A model generated the notes under the pieces. That model was not told the origin of the DNA, did no database searches, and saw only the letters and a program-made list of their open reading frames with translations. The position numbers and the translations under genes are program-made. Source: Prosopocoilus inquinatus (taxonomy: Eukaryota > Arthropoda > Insecta > Coleoptera > Lucanidae). From it: DNA of 64,000 nt. The stretch lies in assembly GCA_036172665.1 (NCBI GenBank), contig CM069875.1:24521806-24585805 (forward strand), given 5' to 3'. Shown piece by piece: positions 23,050 through 35,100 of the stretch; position 1 is the first letter of the stretch; every line of letters begins with the position of its first letter.

Positions 23050-23395
23050 CCGGAGTGAAACGTGAAAAATCCATCAAACTTAGATTTTACGGGCAATTCA
23101 CAATATTATTTACGATTTTGTAAGCAAATGTTACCTCCGAAACAAATTTCCTAAATTCCAATGTTCGAACACCAAGTATTTCGCATTTTTCACTATAAAG
23201 AAGGTCCATTCTAAAAGTATGAGTTTTATGCAGCACGAAATTATCAATTCCTTTTTGTACACGTTCAAGTCTATCAATATGAATTTTATAAAAGGTGACC
23301 AAACAAACGCAGTATACTGGATGTATCAAAAACACTTGCCCTAATTTTAAACCATAGAAGATCTCGCCAGGCTGAATAATCTTGTTTTGTGGCAT
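23050..23395 (-). pseudogene. Non-LTR retrotransposon relic (RT C-terminus)
   Basis: The minus-strand frame 23087-23395 (102 codons) has the typical C-terminal pattern of jockey/CR1-type reverse transcriptases: YKIHIDRLERVQKGIDNFVL, then RMDLLYSEKCEILGVRTLE and FVSEVTFAYKIVNNIVNCP. RLERVQK...LGVRTLE...R is the usual thumb-to-C-terminus signature. The frame drifts on past 23087 to about 23050. There is no RT palm, EN domain or 3' tail next to it, so it is a fragment. Confidence 0.8.
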
Positions 23396-23587
23396 TTTGA
23401 AAATATCGTCAATTTTTTTGTATATTTTTACCCCTATTTTGAGCGAACGTGTTGTTTGGTGTTAGAACTGAACCTTTTTTCGAAAAGCAATGGCAACCAT
23501 GGCGGTTACAATTATGTATAATGTATAAAGACAATTGTCATTTTTATAAATGCACACTTTTCTAATCAAGAATTAACAGATAGTCTC

Positions 23588-23792
23588 ATGGTGTATTGTA
23601 GAGCTTGTGGAAATGCTGAATGAAAGCACGAAGACTGCGGTTCGTTTCCTAATCGTATTTTACCCAACAGGCATACATTTCAATCAACTGTTCAAATCCT
23701 CCAGGATCATGACTCATTTCAAATTCAAGCCCACGACCATGGCAGACTTCGTACTGAATGTTGAAAAAACATTTTGGGTGCTGTAACTGTTG
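23588..23792 (+). pseudogene. Older mariner-like transposase relic, 5' part
   Basis: In one frame the sequence reads CGNAE, a stop, then FPNRILPNRHTFQSTVQ, HDHGRLRT, a stop and ILGAVTV. This matches the N-terminal HTH and linker of mariner-like transposases such as the intact one at 6856 (RYPQRRHPSTNTFRR). Two stops show decay. It is interrupted after GAVTV by another mariner-like element and resumes at 24838. No TIR was found. Confidence 0.7.
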
Positions 23793-24835
23793 CCGTGCCT
23801 TCAATTGAATTCCTCATTAAAGTAAGCTATGATTTTTTTTATGAAGTTGGCGACACAATTCTAGAGAAAACAGTCGTCATTAACTGTCAATACTGATCAT
23901 AACATCAAATAAAAACACAACATTAAAGTTTAAAGTAGATGCTCAAAGTGCTCTCCTTCAGCTTGAATACATAAGCGTACTCTGCGTTTCATGTTTTCAA
24001 ACCCGTTTGCTAATGTTCGGGGGTTATTTTCAGCAGTTACTGAGTCGTTAAAAAATATTGGTCCGATGATACGCCTTCTTGACACTGCTAGCCAAACACC
24101 CATTTTTAATGGATGTAATGGAGATTCCACAAATTCATGGAGATCTTCTGCTGACCATATTCTCATATTCTGTTTATTTAAATACCCTGAGAGATGAAAC
24201 CAGGCCTCATCAGAAAAGAAACACTTGTCAAGAATGTCGTCGTTGTTTAAGTTATCAAGAAACCACTAACAATATTTTGTTCTTCTTTGAAAATCTTCGT
24301 GGACTGCTTGAATCTTATATGGATAAAGCTTTAAGTCTTTTTTAAGAATAGTGTGACATGTTCCCACTGATAGCTGAACTTCTTGTGAAAGTTTCGCAAT
24401 AATTTTTTTGGGAGAGTGTTCATTCGCTCCTGAACATCTTCAGTGCAGGCTGCAGTCCTTTTCTTAGCTGCTCCGCTCTCTGTTTTGCGACCAAGTGATC
24501 CTGTTTCACGAAATTTAAGAACACAAGCATGGATATGTTTAACTAGCTGTTCATAAGTATTAGCAAAATTAGGAAACTGCTGTCGAAACTTCTGTACACA
24601 CTGATTAATTGAATAAACTAACTGTCCATTTTCTATTCTACCGGTTTGAAAATAACTTTCAACAATAAATATTTTCTGCTGTAATTCTAACATTTTGAAT
24701 TAATTGAAAATACAAAGTGTCAATTTGACATTTGTTTAATTAAATAATTGAACAGCTATCAATGCTGCAAATCTTAGGAGAAAAAAATAGTGAAATCATA
24801 GCCCACTTTAATGAGGAATTCAATTGAAGGTGAGG
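23793..24835 (-). mobile_element. Deleted mariner-like element (relative of the 50.9-kb copy)
   Basis: The ends (ccgtgccttcaattgaattc at 23793 and its decayed inverted partner ending at 24835) match those of the complete element at 50887-52226. The element is about 1043 bp rather than 1340 bp because of an internal deletion of about 270-300 bp and smaller ones. A TA follows the right end. The copy lies inside a second, older mariner-like relic. Confidence 0.85.
23930..24693 (-). pseudogene. Mariner-like transposase pseudogene
   Basis: The N-terminal part (24331-24693, 120 codons, MLELQQKIFIVESYFQTGRI onward) aligns with the 51-kb copy until a frameshift near codon 90. The C-terminal part (23930-24166) reads HEFVESPLHPLKMGVWLAVS to the true end EHFEHLL. 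Between SVTA and the final LANGFENMKRR the region carrying the second and third catalytic aspartates is deleted, and a small deletion lies near 24298. It cannot make an active enzyme. Its C-terminus shows what the 51-kb copy lost to a stop codon. Confidence 0.85.
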
Positions 24836-24837
24836 TA

Positions 24838-25040
24838 CAATTACTCGAAGACACGCACTTCAGCAAGGAGTACCGCATTTGACAGTTTGGCAAATTTTAA
24901 AAGTGCAATAGTTATGTGCAGTTACATTTCAAAGACAAAATCGCATTGATCGTCCATACAACAAAGATCGTCAGAGGTTAATGTTTTTTTAAAATTATTT
25001 CCAAGACAAAATTTTTGATGAGGAATCTATTTAATGAAAG
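24838..25040 (+). pseudogene. Older mariner-like transposase relic, 3' part
   Basis: The frame resumes with TRRHALQQGVPHLTVWQIL, the second HTH region of this transposase type, then a stop and FQRQNRIDRPYNKDRQRLMF. Together with 23588-23792 it restores the expected order GAVTV then TRRHALQQG. It decays before the catalytic domain. Confidence 0.7.
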
Positions 25041-25450
25041 ACAAAATTACCTACTCTTGAGTGTACTAATACTTTTCGTTTAAAAATCGATAAAAAATCC
25101 TATTGTATAACACTTTTCGAGGCGCTCTATATAACAAAGAAGGAATTAGGCAAAATAGTAATTTGAGATAGATAGTGCATATCTCTGGCATAATAAATTC
25201 ATTTTTTACGTATCATTTTTTTTGTTTATTTTCAGTTTTCTAGTGCTTCTTCGTTGGAACTCATTATTCATTTCGCTCTTATTTAGAATTAATTCAGAAA
25301 GAAGGTAAATTAGTAGTAATCGGTGGAGATTTTACTTTACAATTTAATAGCCCTTCGGCTCAGGTGCACCGACACTTCCGTTTCTTGTATTAATTTAACT
25401 CAAAATAATTTTGTAGTGGATTATCCATGATATTAGTGACTGTAATTTAA
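25041..25450. other. AT-rich DNA, nothing recognised
   Basis: No domain, repeat or RNA signal was seen. Confidence 0.5.
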
Positions 25451-25650
25451 ATATATTAAACTCTTGAAGTGCCTTAAGTCATTAAAAACGCTGTCGGCTT
25501 GAAGTAGTTTATTAATAAAAGACGTTCTTTCTTGTAGATTTAAAAATGGTCTTTTGACCGAAACATATCATCGTAACGACTTTTATTAATAAACTACTTC
25601 AAGCTGACAGCGTTTTTAGTGACTTAAGGCACTTCAAGATTTCAATATAT
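25451..25650. repeat. 200-bp hairpin with arms of about 75 bp
   Basis: The left arm (25451-25526, with ttgaagtgccttaagtca and gcttgaagtagtttattaat) and the right arm (25575-25650) are inverted copies with few mismatches. The loop of about 48 bases contains GGTC-tttt-GACC-GAAAC. That is a small hairpin plus GAAA, reminiscent of hammerhead stem II and its following strand, but CUGANGA is not present. It could be a foldback end of a retroelement. Confidence 0.75.
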
Positions 25651-25869
25651 CAACATAATTTTAATGCCGAATGTATCAAATTTAACCTTTCTGGTCATTT
25701 AGCACAAATAAATTAATATTGTTACTGATAAACCCTTAGAAGAAGTAGCATATATTTAAAAGCGGAAATATTGCGCTTTTTATTATCATCTTTTATTATA
25801 AAAAATCCTCCCATTTTATAGGCGAAGAAGTATTGTCCTATCTTATTTATTTGCCTTTTCAGTGAGGAG

Positions 25870-26831
25870 TTTTTCCGTCGAAACTAAAGGTAGCCATTGT
25901 CAAACTTTTACATAAAGGGGGTAACAGTAATCTTTTTGAGAATTATCATCCGATAAGTATTTTGTCGACTGTTAGTAAAATTTATATGAGTATTATAAAT
26001 AAAAAAATTATTTCTTATTTTAAACAATTTTCGTTGTTTTCATCTAATCAAACGGTTTTACACAAAATAAATCAACAGATACTGCCTTATATGAATTTTT
26101 GAAGCAAATCTATAATGATTTAGACAGTGGTAAAATTTGTTTAAGTATTTTCATAGACTTCTCTAAGACTTTTGATTGTTGGTCATAATATATTACTCCA
26201 TAAATTAAAACGTTTTGGGTTTAATAGTATAGCTTATCTTTGGTTTGAATCATATCTTTCGAATCGTACGCAATTAGTCCAAATCAGTACCCAACTGTCT
26301 ACTGAAGGTCATTCGAATATCGGCGTACATATCTTGGGGCCCACTTTTTTTTAATATCAATGATTTTATTAACTTTCTCTGCACCTAAACTTCAAATATT
26401 GCACTTAATGCTGATGTTATTAACTCTACAGTTAGTTGTAGCAATGCTAATGAATTCCAGATATAAAATATCTAATTTCATACTCTCCGAAGATATTACT
26501 TCTCCTTATGACTCTTCAAGGTTGCTTGGCGTGATCATCGATGAAGATTTAAAGATTTTACATGTAAGTTATCTTTGTAATCCGTTATCTAGGATTTGTT
26601 TTGCCTTGTACCAACTTAAGAAATCTTGCACTTTTTGTACATTGAAAACTTTTTATTATTCTAACTTTTATTCCAAGTTGAGATATGGTGTAATACATTG
26701 GGGAATGAGTTCTGAGGCTCAATGAATTTTCATTGTACAAAAAAGAATTATACGGATAATATGTAATTTGGCATACAGAGATTCTTGTAAGAACACATTT
26801 AAAGATAAAAAATTAGACTTTTCATGGCATA
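25870..26831 (+). pseudogene. Jockey-like LINE relic, reverse transcriptase part
   Basis: Reading with frameshifts gives SKLKVAIVKLLHKGGN, NYHPISILSTVSKI, then NKSTDTALYEFL, FIDFSKTFD (RT motif A), GHNILLHKLKRFGFNS, VQIS and ILGPTFF (motif B region). The C-terminal part has SRLLGVIIDEDLKIL, SRICFALYQLKK and FYSKLRYGVIHWG. Several frameshifts and stops show it is dead. It is interrupted near 26832 by two foldback elements and continues at 29605. The clade is inferred from the motif style. Confidence 0.85.
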
Positions 26832-26835
26832 TATA

Positions 26836-28616
26836 CACAGGGAGATTCAAGCAACCCATTCATTAAAAGTTTACGGACTTCCTCTTTGAATTTCTATTTC
26901 AAATTTTGCGGTTATAAGTTAGCGATAATGATCTATTAAAATATAATATTTCCAACTTTCGGACATTTCCGCTTGTACCGGAAGTTGCTGTCAACCCCAT
27001 TTTTTATTGCATTTTTGAAATCTCCATGGAATTCTAAAAATGTTTTGTGGAAGATGTGATACAAGAAAAATTAGCCGTTTTAGAGATATTTCCATTTTTT
27101 AAAAAAGTTCAAAGTTGCAGTACTTTGTTTATGATGCTGCCATCTTTGTGTAACAAAAGCCATAATTTAAATTTTGAGCCTGTAGTAGGCTATGCTCATA
27201 AGCTTTCAGGTCATATCTAAAAATCGTTTACGGGCTGGTTGAAAAGTAACTTCTATTCATACCAATTTCAACTGTCGAAAAGTCATGTTTTTTAAATAGA
27301 CCACCCAGTATTTTTTATACCATAAGAATCAGAATTAAATGTTCTTTCGAACTGTATTAGCATTCCCTATACCCATCTCTTACCTTTCTCTTTCTATTCA
27401 TGATTATCTCTTTGACACATCAATTTTTTCACTTTTCAGTATTATTCCTGAAAAGTGTGCTATGAAAATTTAAAAAACTGAGGTTATTTTAAATTAATTT
27501 CTGACTGTAATTTCAATTTCATTCTAAAAACCGACAAATAATATTTAAATACACATCTATCGTCTGAACTTTTTGTTTACATACGCCGCATGTATTAGAA
27601 TTCTTGGTATAACTATTCACACATTTGCAAGGAGAAATTTACACTTATAACACAAAATTTTATGAAAACTAATAAATAAATCAGAAATATTAAAAATAAT
27701 ACACAAATTGTTGGTTATAATATTGGCTCTAAGTTGTCCTCGGCTATTATATATTAGTAATAACTTTCTACTGTATCTAAGTAATAACGCATTTTCCTCG
27801 ATATAACAACGTTCTTATTAACTTCTTGAATTGTCGTTTTTTTTATTATCAAATACATTTAATATGTCTGTGTTTGATTATTCATTTTTTGGTTCCTCGT
27901 AGCGATTAAATTGGTTTTTTTTTAATTCCTACTAGACCGATGATTTTAAAAATTTTAATTTCTCTAGTTTGCATAGCCCACTATTTAAAAATAATACCAA
28001 AAAATGCAAAAAATTACGTGTTAAAAAGAAATCATCGATAACGAGTGAACTATAAGAGATAGGTATAGGGAATGCTAACACAGAACAAAAGAACATTTAA
28101 TCATGAGTCACATGGTATAAAAATATACTAGGTGTTCCCTTTAAAAAATATGACTTTTCGACAATTGAAATTAGTTCGAATAGAAGTTACGTTTCAACCA
28201 GCCTGTAAGCAATCCGCGAATATTAATGGAGCCTACAACAGGCCAAAAATGGGCATTATGGTTTTTGCTGCACAAAGATAGCAGTATCATAACCAAGGTT
28301 CTGCCAGTCTGAATTATTTTTAAAAAATGAAAATATCTCGGAAACGGTTAATTTTTCTTGTATCACATGTTGCACAAAACATTTTTAGAATTTCATGAAA
28401 ATTTCAAAAATGCATTAAAAATTGGGGTATTCTATTTAAAATGAGAAAGTTGACAGCAACTTCCGGTATAAGCGGAAGTGTCCGAAATTTGAAAATATTA
28501 TATTTTGATAGATCCACATCGTTAACTTATAACTGCAAAATATGAAGCAAAAATTTAAAGGAGAAGTCCATAAACTTTTAATGAAAGGGTTGTCTGAATC
28601 TCTCTGTATACCGGGT
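26836..28616. mobile_element. Foldback DNA element 1, about 1.78 kb, long inverted repeats
   Basis: The ends cagggagattcaagcaac and, inverted, gttgtctgaatctctctg are flanked by TATA. Similarity between inverted halves continues for more than 550 bp (for example accggaagttgctgtcaac, tatgacttttcgac and tagcattccctatac blocks) and more weakly toward the centre. No open frame of note is inside. The TA-type flanks suggest a non-autonomous Tc1/mariner-type element. It interrupts the LINE and abuts foldback element 2 directly. Confidence 0.85.
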
Positions 28617-28620
28617 GGAA

Positions 28621-29604
28621 AGTTTCAAACCCGAAGATAGCAAACTAGTATTGAAAACCATGTTTCTGTGAATTGCTGCTCGCCATTTGAAGACACAAAA
28701 ATGGCAATGGTATTAAAGAAAAGAGAAAATTATGGACAATATTATCGTGTTAAAATTATTCCTAAATATTAATACTTTCGGAATATAAATTAAATTTTCA
28801 AATTTTAAACGAAAAATTTAGTCGCCTATGTCAGATTTGAAGCTTTCAGTTCTTTCAGTTAATGGAAAATAATTTTCACGTCACGCGTCAGTCAAAAAGT
28901 ATTATGAATTATTGTACAGAGCAAATAATAGGTAGGCACTCTTGTCGTTTAAGTTTAAACAATTCTTTTTTTCTTTATTAGAATGAGAATTGTATTCTAC
29001 GTTATTGCATACAGTTGTTTCTGATACTATCAATAAACTTAATGGGATGCCATGGGCAATCGATATCGACACAACATGTCGATACTGAATCAGCTTCAAA
29101 TTCAATTGTACTAAGAATTAAATAAGTTTCACACTGTTCAAGAATAAGTAACATACAACTGTAAAGAATATTTAAAAGAAAACACGATCAATTTCACAAA
29201 TTCAGTTGCCATCAACATTGTTTTGAAATTAACAAGAAAAGTAGAAAGTATTTTGTGAAGTAATGCAGGTGCAAATAAATAAATCGTAACAGTTTTTGCT
29301 ACACAGATGAATGGAATTTCATTTTGAATAATAAGCATATTGTACAAAATTCTGGTTATTGAATTGCAAACTTCAAATCTAACATAAAGCGACTACATTT
29401 TTCATTTGAAATTTAAAAATTTAATTTCTATTTCAAAAGTGTTAACACAATAGGAATAATTTTAACACGATAATATTGGCCGTAATTTTGTCTTTCATTT
29501 GGTACCATTACCATTTTTGTATCTTTAAATGGCGAGCAGTAATCTGCAGAAACGTAGTTCTCAATGCAAGTTTGGTATGCTCGGGTTTGAAACTTTCCAC
29601 CCGG
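28621..29604. mobile_element. Foldback DNA element 2, 984 bp
   Basis: The ends ccgggtggaaagtttcaaac (28621) and its inverted copy ending at 29604 match, and similarity continues for about 180 bp (actgctcgccattt-like and atattatcgtgttaaaatta blocks). TATA lies on each side, and the left TATA is shared with foldback element 1. No transposase is present. Confidence 0.85.
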
Positions 29605-29955
29605 TATATATTAGAAGTGTTGCTTTTTGTATTCAAATATAAAAATAGTTTTGGAGTTCTTCAAAATCATGATTATAATATACGTTATTTTAATTACTTC
29701 TTACCCCCTCCGCATAGATCGTCCTTATTTCAAAAATGTCTTCCTTGTATGGGCTGTAAACTCTTTAATTGCCTACCACGGCATATCAAAAACGATTTTA
29801 ATAATTTTAATAAATATTAAATAAAAATAAGAGACATTCTATTAATAGTAAACTGTTATTCTGTATCGGAAATTTCTGATTATTGTAAAAATATTAATTA
29901 TTAACTTGTTTCTACTTTGTATTTTATTGAATAAATATATATATTATTATTATTA
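29605..29955 (+). pseudogene. LINE relic, 3' end
   Basis: Coding similarity resumes with LEVLLFVFKYKNSF, RYFNYFLPPPHRSSLFQKC and MGCKLFNCLPRHIKNDFNNF, the usual C-terminus of jockey-like RT proteins, followed by a stop at 29820. A short 3' untranslated region ends in an ATT-type tail (29936-29955). It belongs to the element that starts near 25870. Confidence 0.85.
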
Positions 29956-32013
29956 GAATAAATTGAGATTTCGAAAAAGTAAAAAAGAACGATTATCTAA
30001 TAAAAAAAAAAACAGATGTATGTTAAAATAATTAATACTAATACTAAGTGTATTGTAATTTTGAAACTCGGTCAATTCAATCTACACCACCGATCCCTTT
30101 GTAAGCCGCATTAACACAGAAGACGTTCGTCGTAATAATTAATCATAGGGGTGCAGATTTGTAGCTGGCAAAATTATAGTTTGGTTTTGGCGAATCGCAT
30201 AACACAGTAAATCCCCCCGCAACTATAACTAATATCTAATTAAGACTGTTTGCATGGAACTCGGATAGGAGGCCAATGCCGAGTGCCGGTGGTTTTTCCT
30301 GCTCCCCGGGGTATGCTTGATTAATACCAGTTAGCATTACCCTCTACGGTTCCCTGGATTACGTGCTTTTTGTTTAGCAAAAGATAAACGAAACCGTCGG
30401 TCGTTTGTACGTCGATGAGAGTGTTTGTTAGTTTCCGGCCTTCCTGCATATTTCAACTACTGACAGACATACATATATTTAGATACACCACCAATAACTA
30501 GGGCAGTTTTGCACCGTTCGATAGGTAGAACATCAGATATGCTTTTCACGAATACGCGCCTCCGCCAGATCCGATATCATAAACTGATAATCTCAACTCA
30601 ACTTCCTGCTACGATGTCTCTAGTTTCGCTCTATCGGAAATTGTTACCCCCTAAAACTGAAAGAAAAACATTCGGCGGCTAAATTAAACAAACAAGCGCG
30701 AATTGAATACTAAACTGAACCGCCCGTGAAAGTCGACGACATTGATTTTCGATAGCAATTGATTTTAACATCGATGGTGACGTGTATTTACGAATTGCTC
30801 AAAATTGCACACCGCGTATGTTACACGAAAATTTGTTCGCAGTTGAAATTTAACCAATAATTTATTTAATGCACGTTAGTTATGTTTTTACGTGTCCGCA
30901 TTTAACGTCATGAAAAATAACGCGCGTTTAATTAAAACAAAAAAAAAATCAACACGAATTTTAAATGTCCGTCAATTTGTTATAAGCATTGTTAATATTG
31001 CATTTATTTTTCCCTGTTCAGTTTCCTGTTTTATTTAATACAATTATTTTATTTACAATTTTAGCACAAATTAGGTGGAAGTCAATCGAATCTGTTATGT
31101 TTTTATTTTTAGATAGCAGTCATTATTTGTCGAATATCTTTTCTTAAAGAAAGAAATTTTAAAGAAATATCATACTTTTTGGTTGGTTGGATATGAACTG
31201 AAAGTATAAGAAACATTCTTGGTGAAATTAAGGTGAAGTTAGATCTATTCTTCTGCCAACGAGGCCTTAACTATGGTCGATATAAATATCTATATCAGGT
31301 GTGGGGACGGTAGGGGAACATAACGGAGTACATCCCCTTTCTTCGCAATACTAGTTGCGCGCCAATCACAACAGCCAATGACACACAATGATTTCATTCT
31401 TAGCATCGAATAGTAGGGATACCGTAAACTAGCTCTTTTCGAACTTATACGCCCGTGTTTGTTCTTAATGATTCCAGTGTAACCAAATTAGATTTACAAT
31501 AAATTGTAGAACGTTACGGATATAGTCAGTTTCTATTTTTTTTTAATACACTGCATGTACTGCTAACAGATGAGATGCGTAATTCCGCTTTAGACAAATT
31601 TTTATCTATTGCGATGAAACTGATGTTATTAGAACTGGATAAACTATGTAGCCCTGGGCTTAAGGAGTGAAAATATATGCAAAACGGATGCAAAATATCA
31701 ACGCATGTTTTTATTATTGTGAAAACGGAATATTGTGTGGTACAAGCGTCCGACCCGTCAGGTCGTAGTATACAGAAAAAGAAAACAAAAAGTTTATATG
31801 TATACTAATATCCTGAGTTTTTGATATAAAATGCATTGAAGGTTTAGATTTAAATTGGTTGATGGCCACCAGTACAGCTGTATATCGTGACAAGAGCAAT
31901 GAACCAAACACTAGCATTTACCTTGAAATTAAACTGTAAAACATTTTTGTTTATAGCTTTCTGCGGAAAAAATGTGTAATGCAATTCATTCATTCGAGTT
32001 TCAAACTAGCGTT
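29956..32013. other. Intergenic DNA; 30100-30900 less AT-rich with homeodomain-type words
   Basis: No gene was recognised. Between 30100 and 30900 the sequence is more complex, with several TAATTA/TAATTAA words and GC-richer pieces (around 30260-30330, including ccccgggg). That pattern is compatible with, but does not prove, a cis-regulatory module. The remainder is plain AT-rich DNA. Confidence 0.4.
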
Positions 32014-32172
32014 TGTATACATTAGAAAGCATCATGATTTCCATTTTGAATTCAAAGGAAGTAGATTTTTGAAATGCCTCTGGCAGATTTGTTTCTCGCA
32101 ATTTCGCACTTGCATGACCATAGTGAATACACTCCTAACGGATCGGACACTTAGTCTGAATCAACTTGTATA
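32014..32172 (-). repeat. Dispersed repeat C, copy 1
   Basis: The reverse complement of this segment matches 56831-56996: gttgattcagac, then gttaggagtgtattcacta, gcaagtgcgaaattgc and atttcaaaaatc occur in the same order. The outer word resembles a transposon end (gctgattcagaat). The copies are moderately diverged. Confidence 0.75.
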
Positions 32173-35100
32173 TACATCTAATTCGCTACCGTCACCTGCC
32201 AAAATGCGTTCATGTACAATAACATTATTATTTATAATGATATGTAAAGGGATTTACTGCTAGGCGATTTTTCATCGTCGCGTTACGGGATAGATATTTA
32301 ATTACTTCGTTTACTTAAACCAATTATATATTTTAAATTGTGTAGAATTTTAACGCCAACGCAAATTGCCTATGAATTAATTGTACATTGCTTTCGAGAC
32401 AACAGTTGTTTATTCACCGTGGCCTTAGTGTCTTAGATTATAAAAATCTTCCCTTTTAGTCAATTCGTAATTCAACTAGTGTCTTCACCATCGCTTCTGA
32501 TGGTGGCCTTCCTGTCTTATGTCTGTTGCTTTTTCATAAACTAATTAATTAAAATATAATTTCCAGAAACAAACGCCTGTGCAGCACGTTTAACCTTATT
32601 GAAATGCAAATGCATTCTAGCCTAGTCTTTGTTGTGTCTGACCTGTAGATTTTCTTCTACCAATCTACTCTTCCACCAAGAAGCTGACATCACGCCACGG
32701 TAACTCTTTCAACTCTACGCTACATTGAGTCAGTAACGGTTCACCTGAGACCTGAGGCCGTGAACAGTACATCATTCATTCTCAGCTGCGTTTTTGCCAT
32801 ATCAGTACGATTCCCCTTCGAAAGGGAAAGGGCCACACTTCGTACTTCCAAAGGTTTCAGTGTGAGCAGCATGTGATGTCGGCCGTAACCTTTTCTAGTA
32901 ATAAATATAACTAGTCCGGGATTCAACTAGTCAGGTATCAAGTGTCAGTACTTGCCGCGCTTTGCTGAGCCTAATCCAGGGCAATCGCTTATTCATGCCA
33001 TGTTTCAAGCTACTACATACATGCAGCTTGCTTACTACTGATGACATATGCGTATTGCATTCCTGATTCCTTCGGAGGAACGCAGAATACTCTCTAACTG
33101 CACCATGTACATAATCCGGGCAAACATTAAATTAACGCGACTTACAAGTTCCACGTTGACCAGCTTTGCGGGTGCCTTAATAATTATTAAGTTGCATTTT
33201 TACAAAATATTAATTAGTACCGTAAACAATTATTAACGGTATGTATCGATTACGTATTATAAAACTGACTGACATATGTATCTGTCCTGCGCGAAGCTAT
33301 GCCGACCGAAATTATTATTGCTTATACCGGGTGGTTAATGGAATTCATAATTAGAGAGCTATTTTATGCTGTGCGGTTGGATACAATGGGAAATAAATAT
33401 TATGTTGATAGTCGTCATATTTGACGTTATGCTCATGCTTTCTACAATCTTTATTTTGTTATTTTATTTTGTATAGAAGCTGGTTTAAACCCTTTTTTTT
33501 AGAACGTTAGGGGAGGTTCCACAAGACAAATCCGTTTATTATGAATCATTTCGAAAAATAAAAATCACAATTCTGACACATTGTAAGCCTGTGTTGCCAA
33601 CTTTTTGAAACATATCACGGCCTGCTCTAGTTATAAATTCGTCGATGACATGGTATAATCTCAAGTGCGTCTCGGCATACCATTACGACCGTAGTTTGAG
33701 TGTTGATGCGTTTCCTATTTAACAAAATTCAATCAACTAACGTATTAATCGTCAATATCGAATGTAGAAATTGTTTCTGCCAATTAAGTTTAATCTTCAT
33801 TAGTTTGCTACTCATCAGATTCCTCAGGGATGGCCTGCAGTCGTCGACAATGCAAACGCCGGCGTACTAGTTTTTTAATAACAAATTTGAATTGCGTTCT
33901 CAAAACCAAGTTTTGATGAGAACTAATTGCGAACGTGTACAACATTGCTCCACGTAGAGCAGAGGGAAACTCGACTCGTTTACACGAGAAAATTACATCT
34001 AAACAAAAGAAAATCTACGTGAATTAAAAAAAATTCCTCACATTACTTATTCACAGAACCTGACCGTAAGTCGTTTGGCGGGACACGAGTTTTGTAATTT
34101 CGACTACTGTTTGTAAGCGGTATTATCACTAATTTTCGAGAGTGAGTTGAATTGCTGTTAGCAAGGGATTGTGCGCCTTTCTTGCGGAACCGCAGCCTTT
34201 CTTTTTCTGTTTGCCCTGGGATACTTCATACTTTTGAGGAATAAATTCTCGTAACTTGATCTGAGCGCAGAAATTTTCTTTTGGGTAGATGGTTAAATGG
34301 TATCCTTATGACGTCGTCCCAGTTTTCTACATAATTTCCATTTTTTTAACCTCTTCAAATACTCTTTATTTTTCTGCCAAATTATTATTATCCAACAACA
34401 GCAGGGATAGGTAAGGGCTAACGTTGTTACTAGACTGAGGGCATGAACTGTTACGTCGTATTGTGTTTGAAACGCCTAAATGGTGAAAATGGTTCTTCTT
34501 AATAAGGCGATGACAGTAATAGTAAGAATCGTATTCCAGATGAGATATAGCGTGTCAACACAGAATGAAACTTGGCTCCTCTTGGACAATTTTTCTTCAA
34601 TGTCAAGGTTTTGTTAGAAACCGCACCACGGCTAACTAGTCGTGACATTCGTAGAGCTTCAATTTGCATTATTGCATTCGTTCTGGTATCGGCACGAAGG
34701 ACACAAAACCCAGGAGGAATATGCGCAATTTGCGCGCATTTTTTTCGGTTTGTGAAAAAGGGAAAGAAATCAGTAGTGAGAGTAATTTCCTCTTGAGGAA
34801 CCACATCACACTGGTAAGGTGGTAAGGTAAAAGGTTTCATGGTACGAGCTATATAATGTAACTACAACTTCACTGTTCCATTTTGGCAGTCTATTTACTT
34901 ATCCTCTTTGGAACGTATGATGACGAGTAGGTCCTCAGAAAGTTTGGTGATGATTTTGTAGAGAAAATTTAAAAGTGCTTGCCATCAGTTTTGGGAATAA
35001 CTTTTTTACAGTTGAAGGTAAAGAACTACAAACACAACATCTTAATCCGCACCTTTCTTGTCTTTTTGCCTAAAAGTTAAATGACTTTGTCCTTCTGCTA

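Noticed and set aside
25527..25574. Full hammerhead in the loop of the 25.5-kb hairpin
   Set aside because: GGTC-tttt-GACC-GAAAC fits stem II and GAAA, but the CUGANGA strand is not present (the bases there are atttaaaaat).
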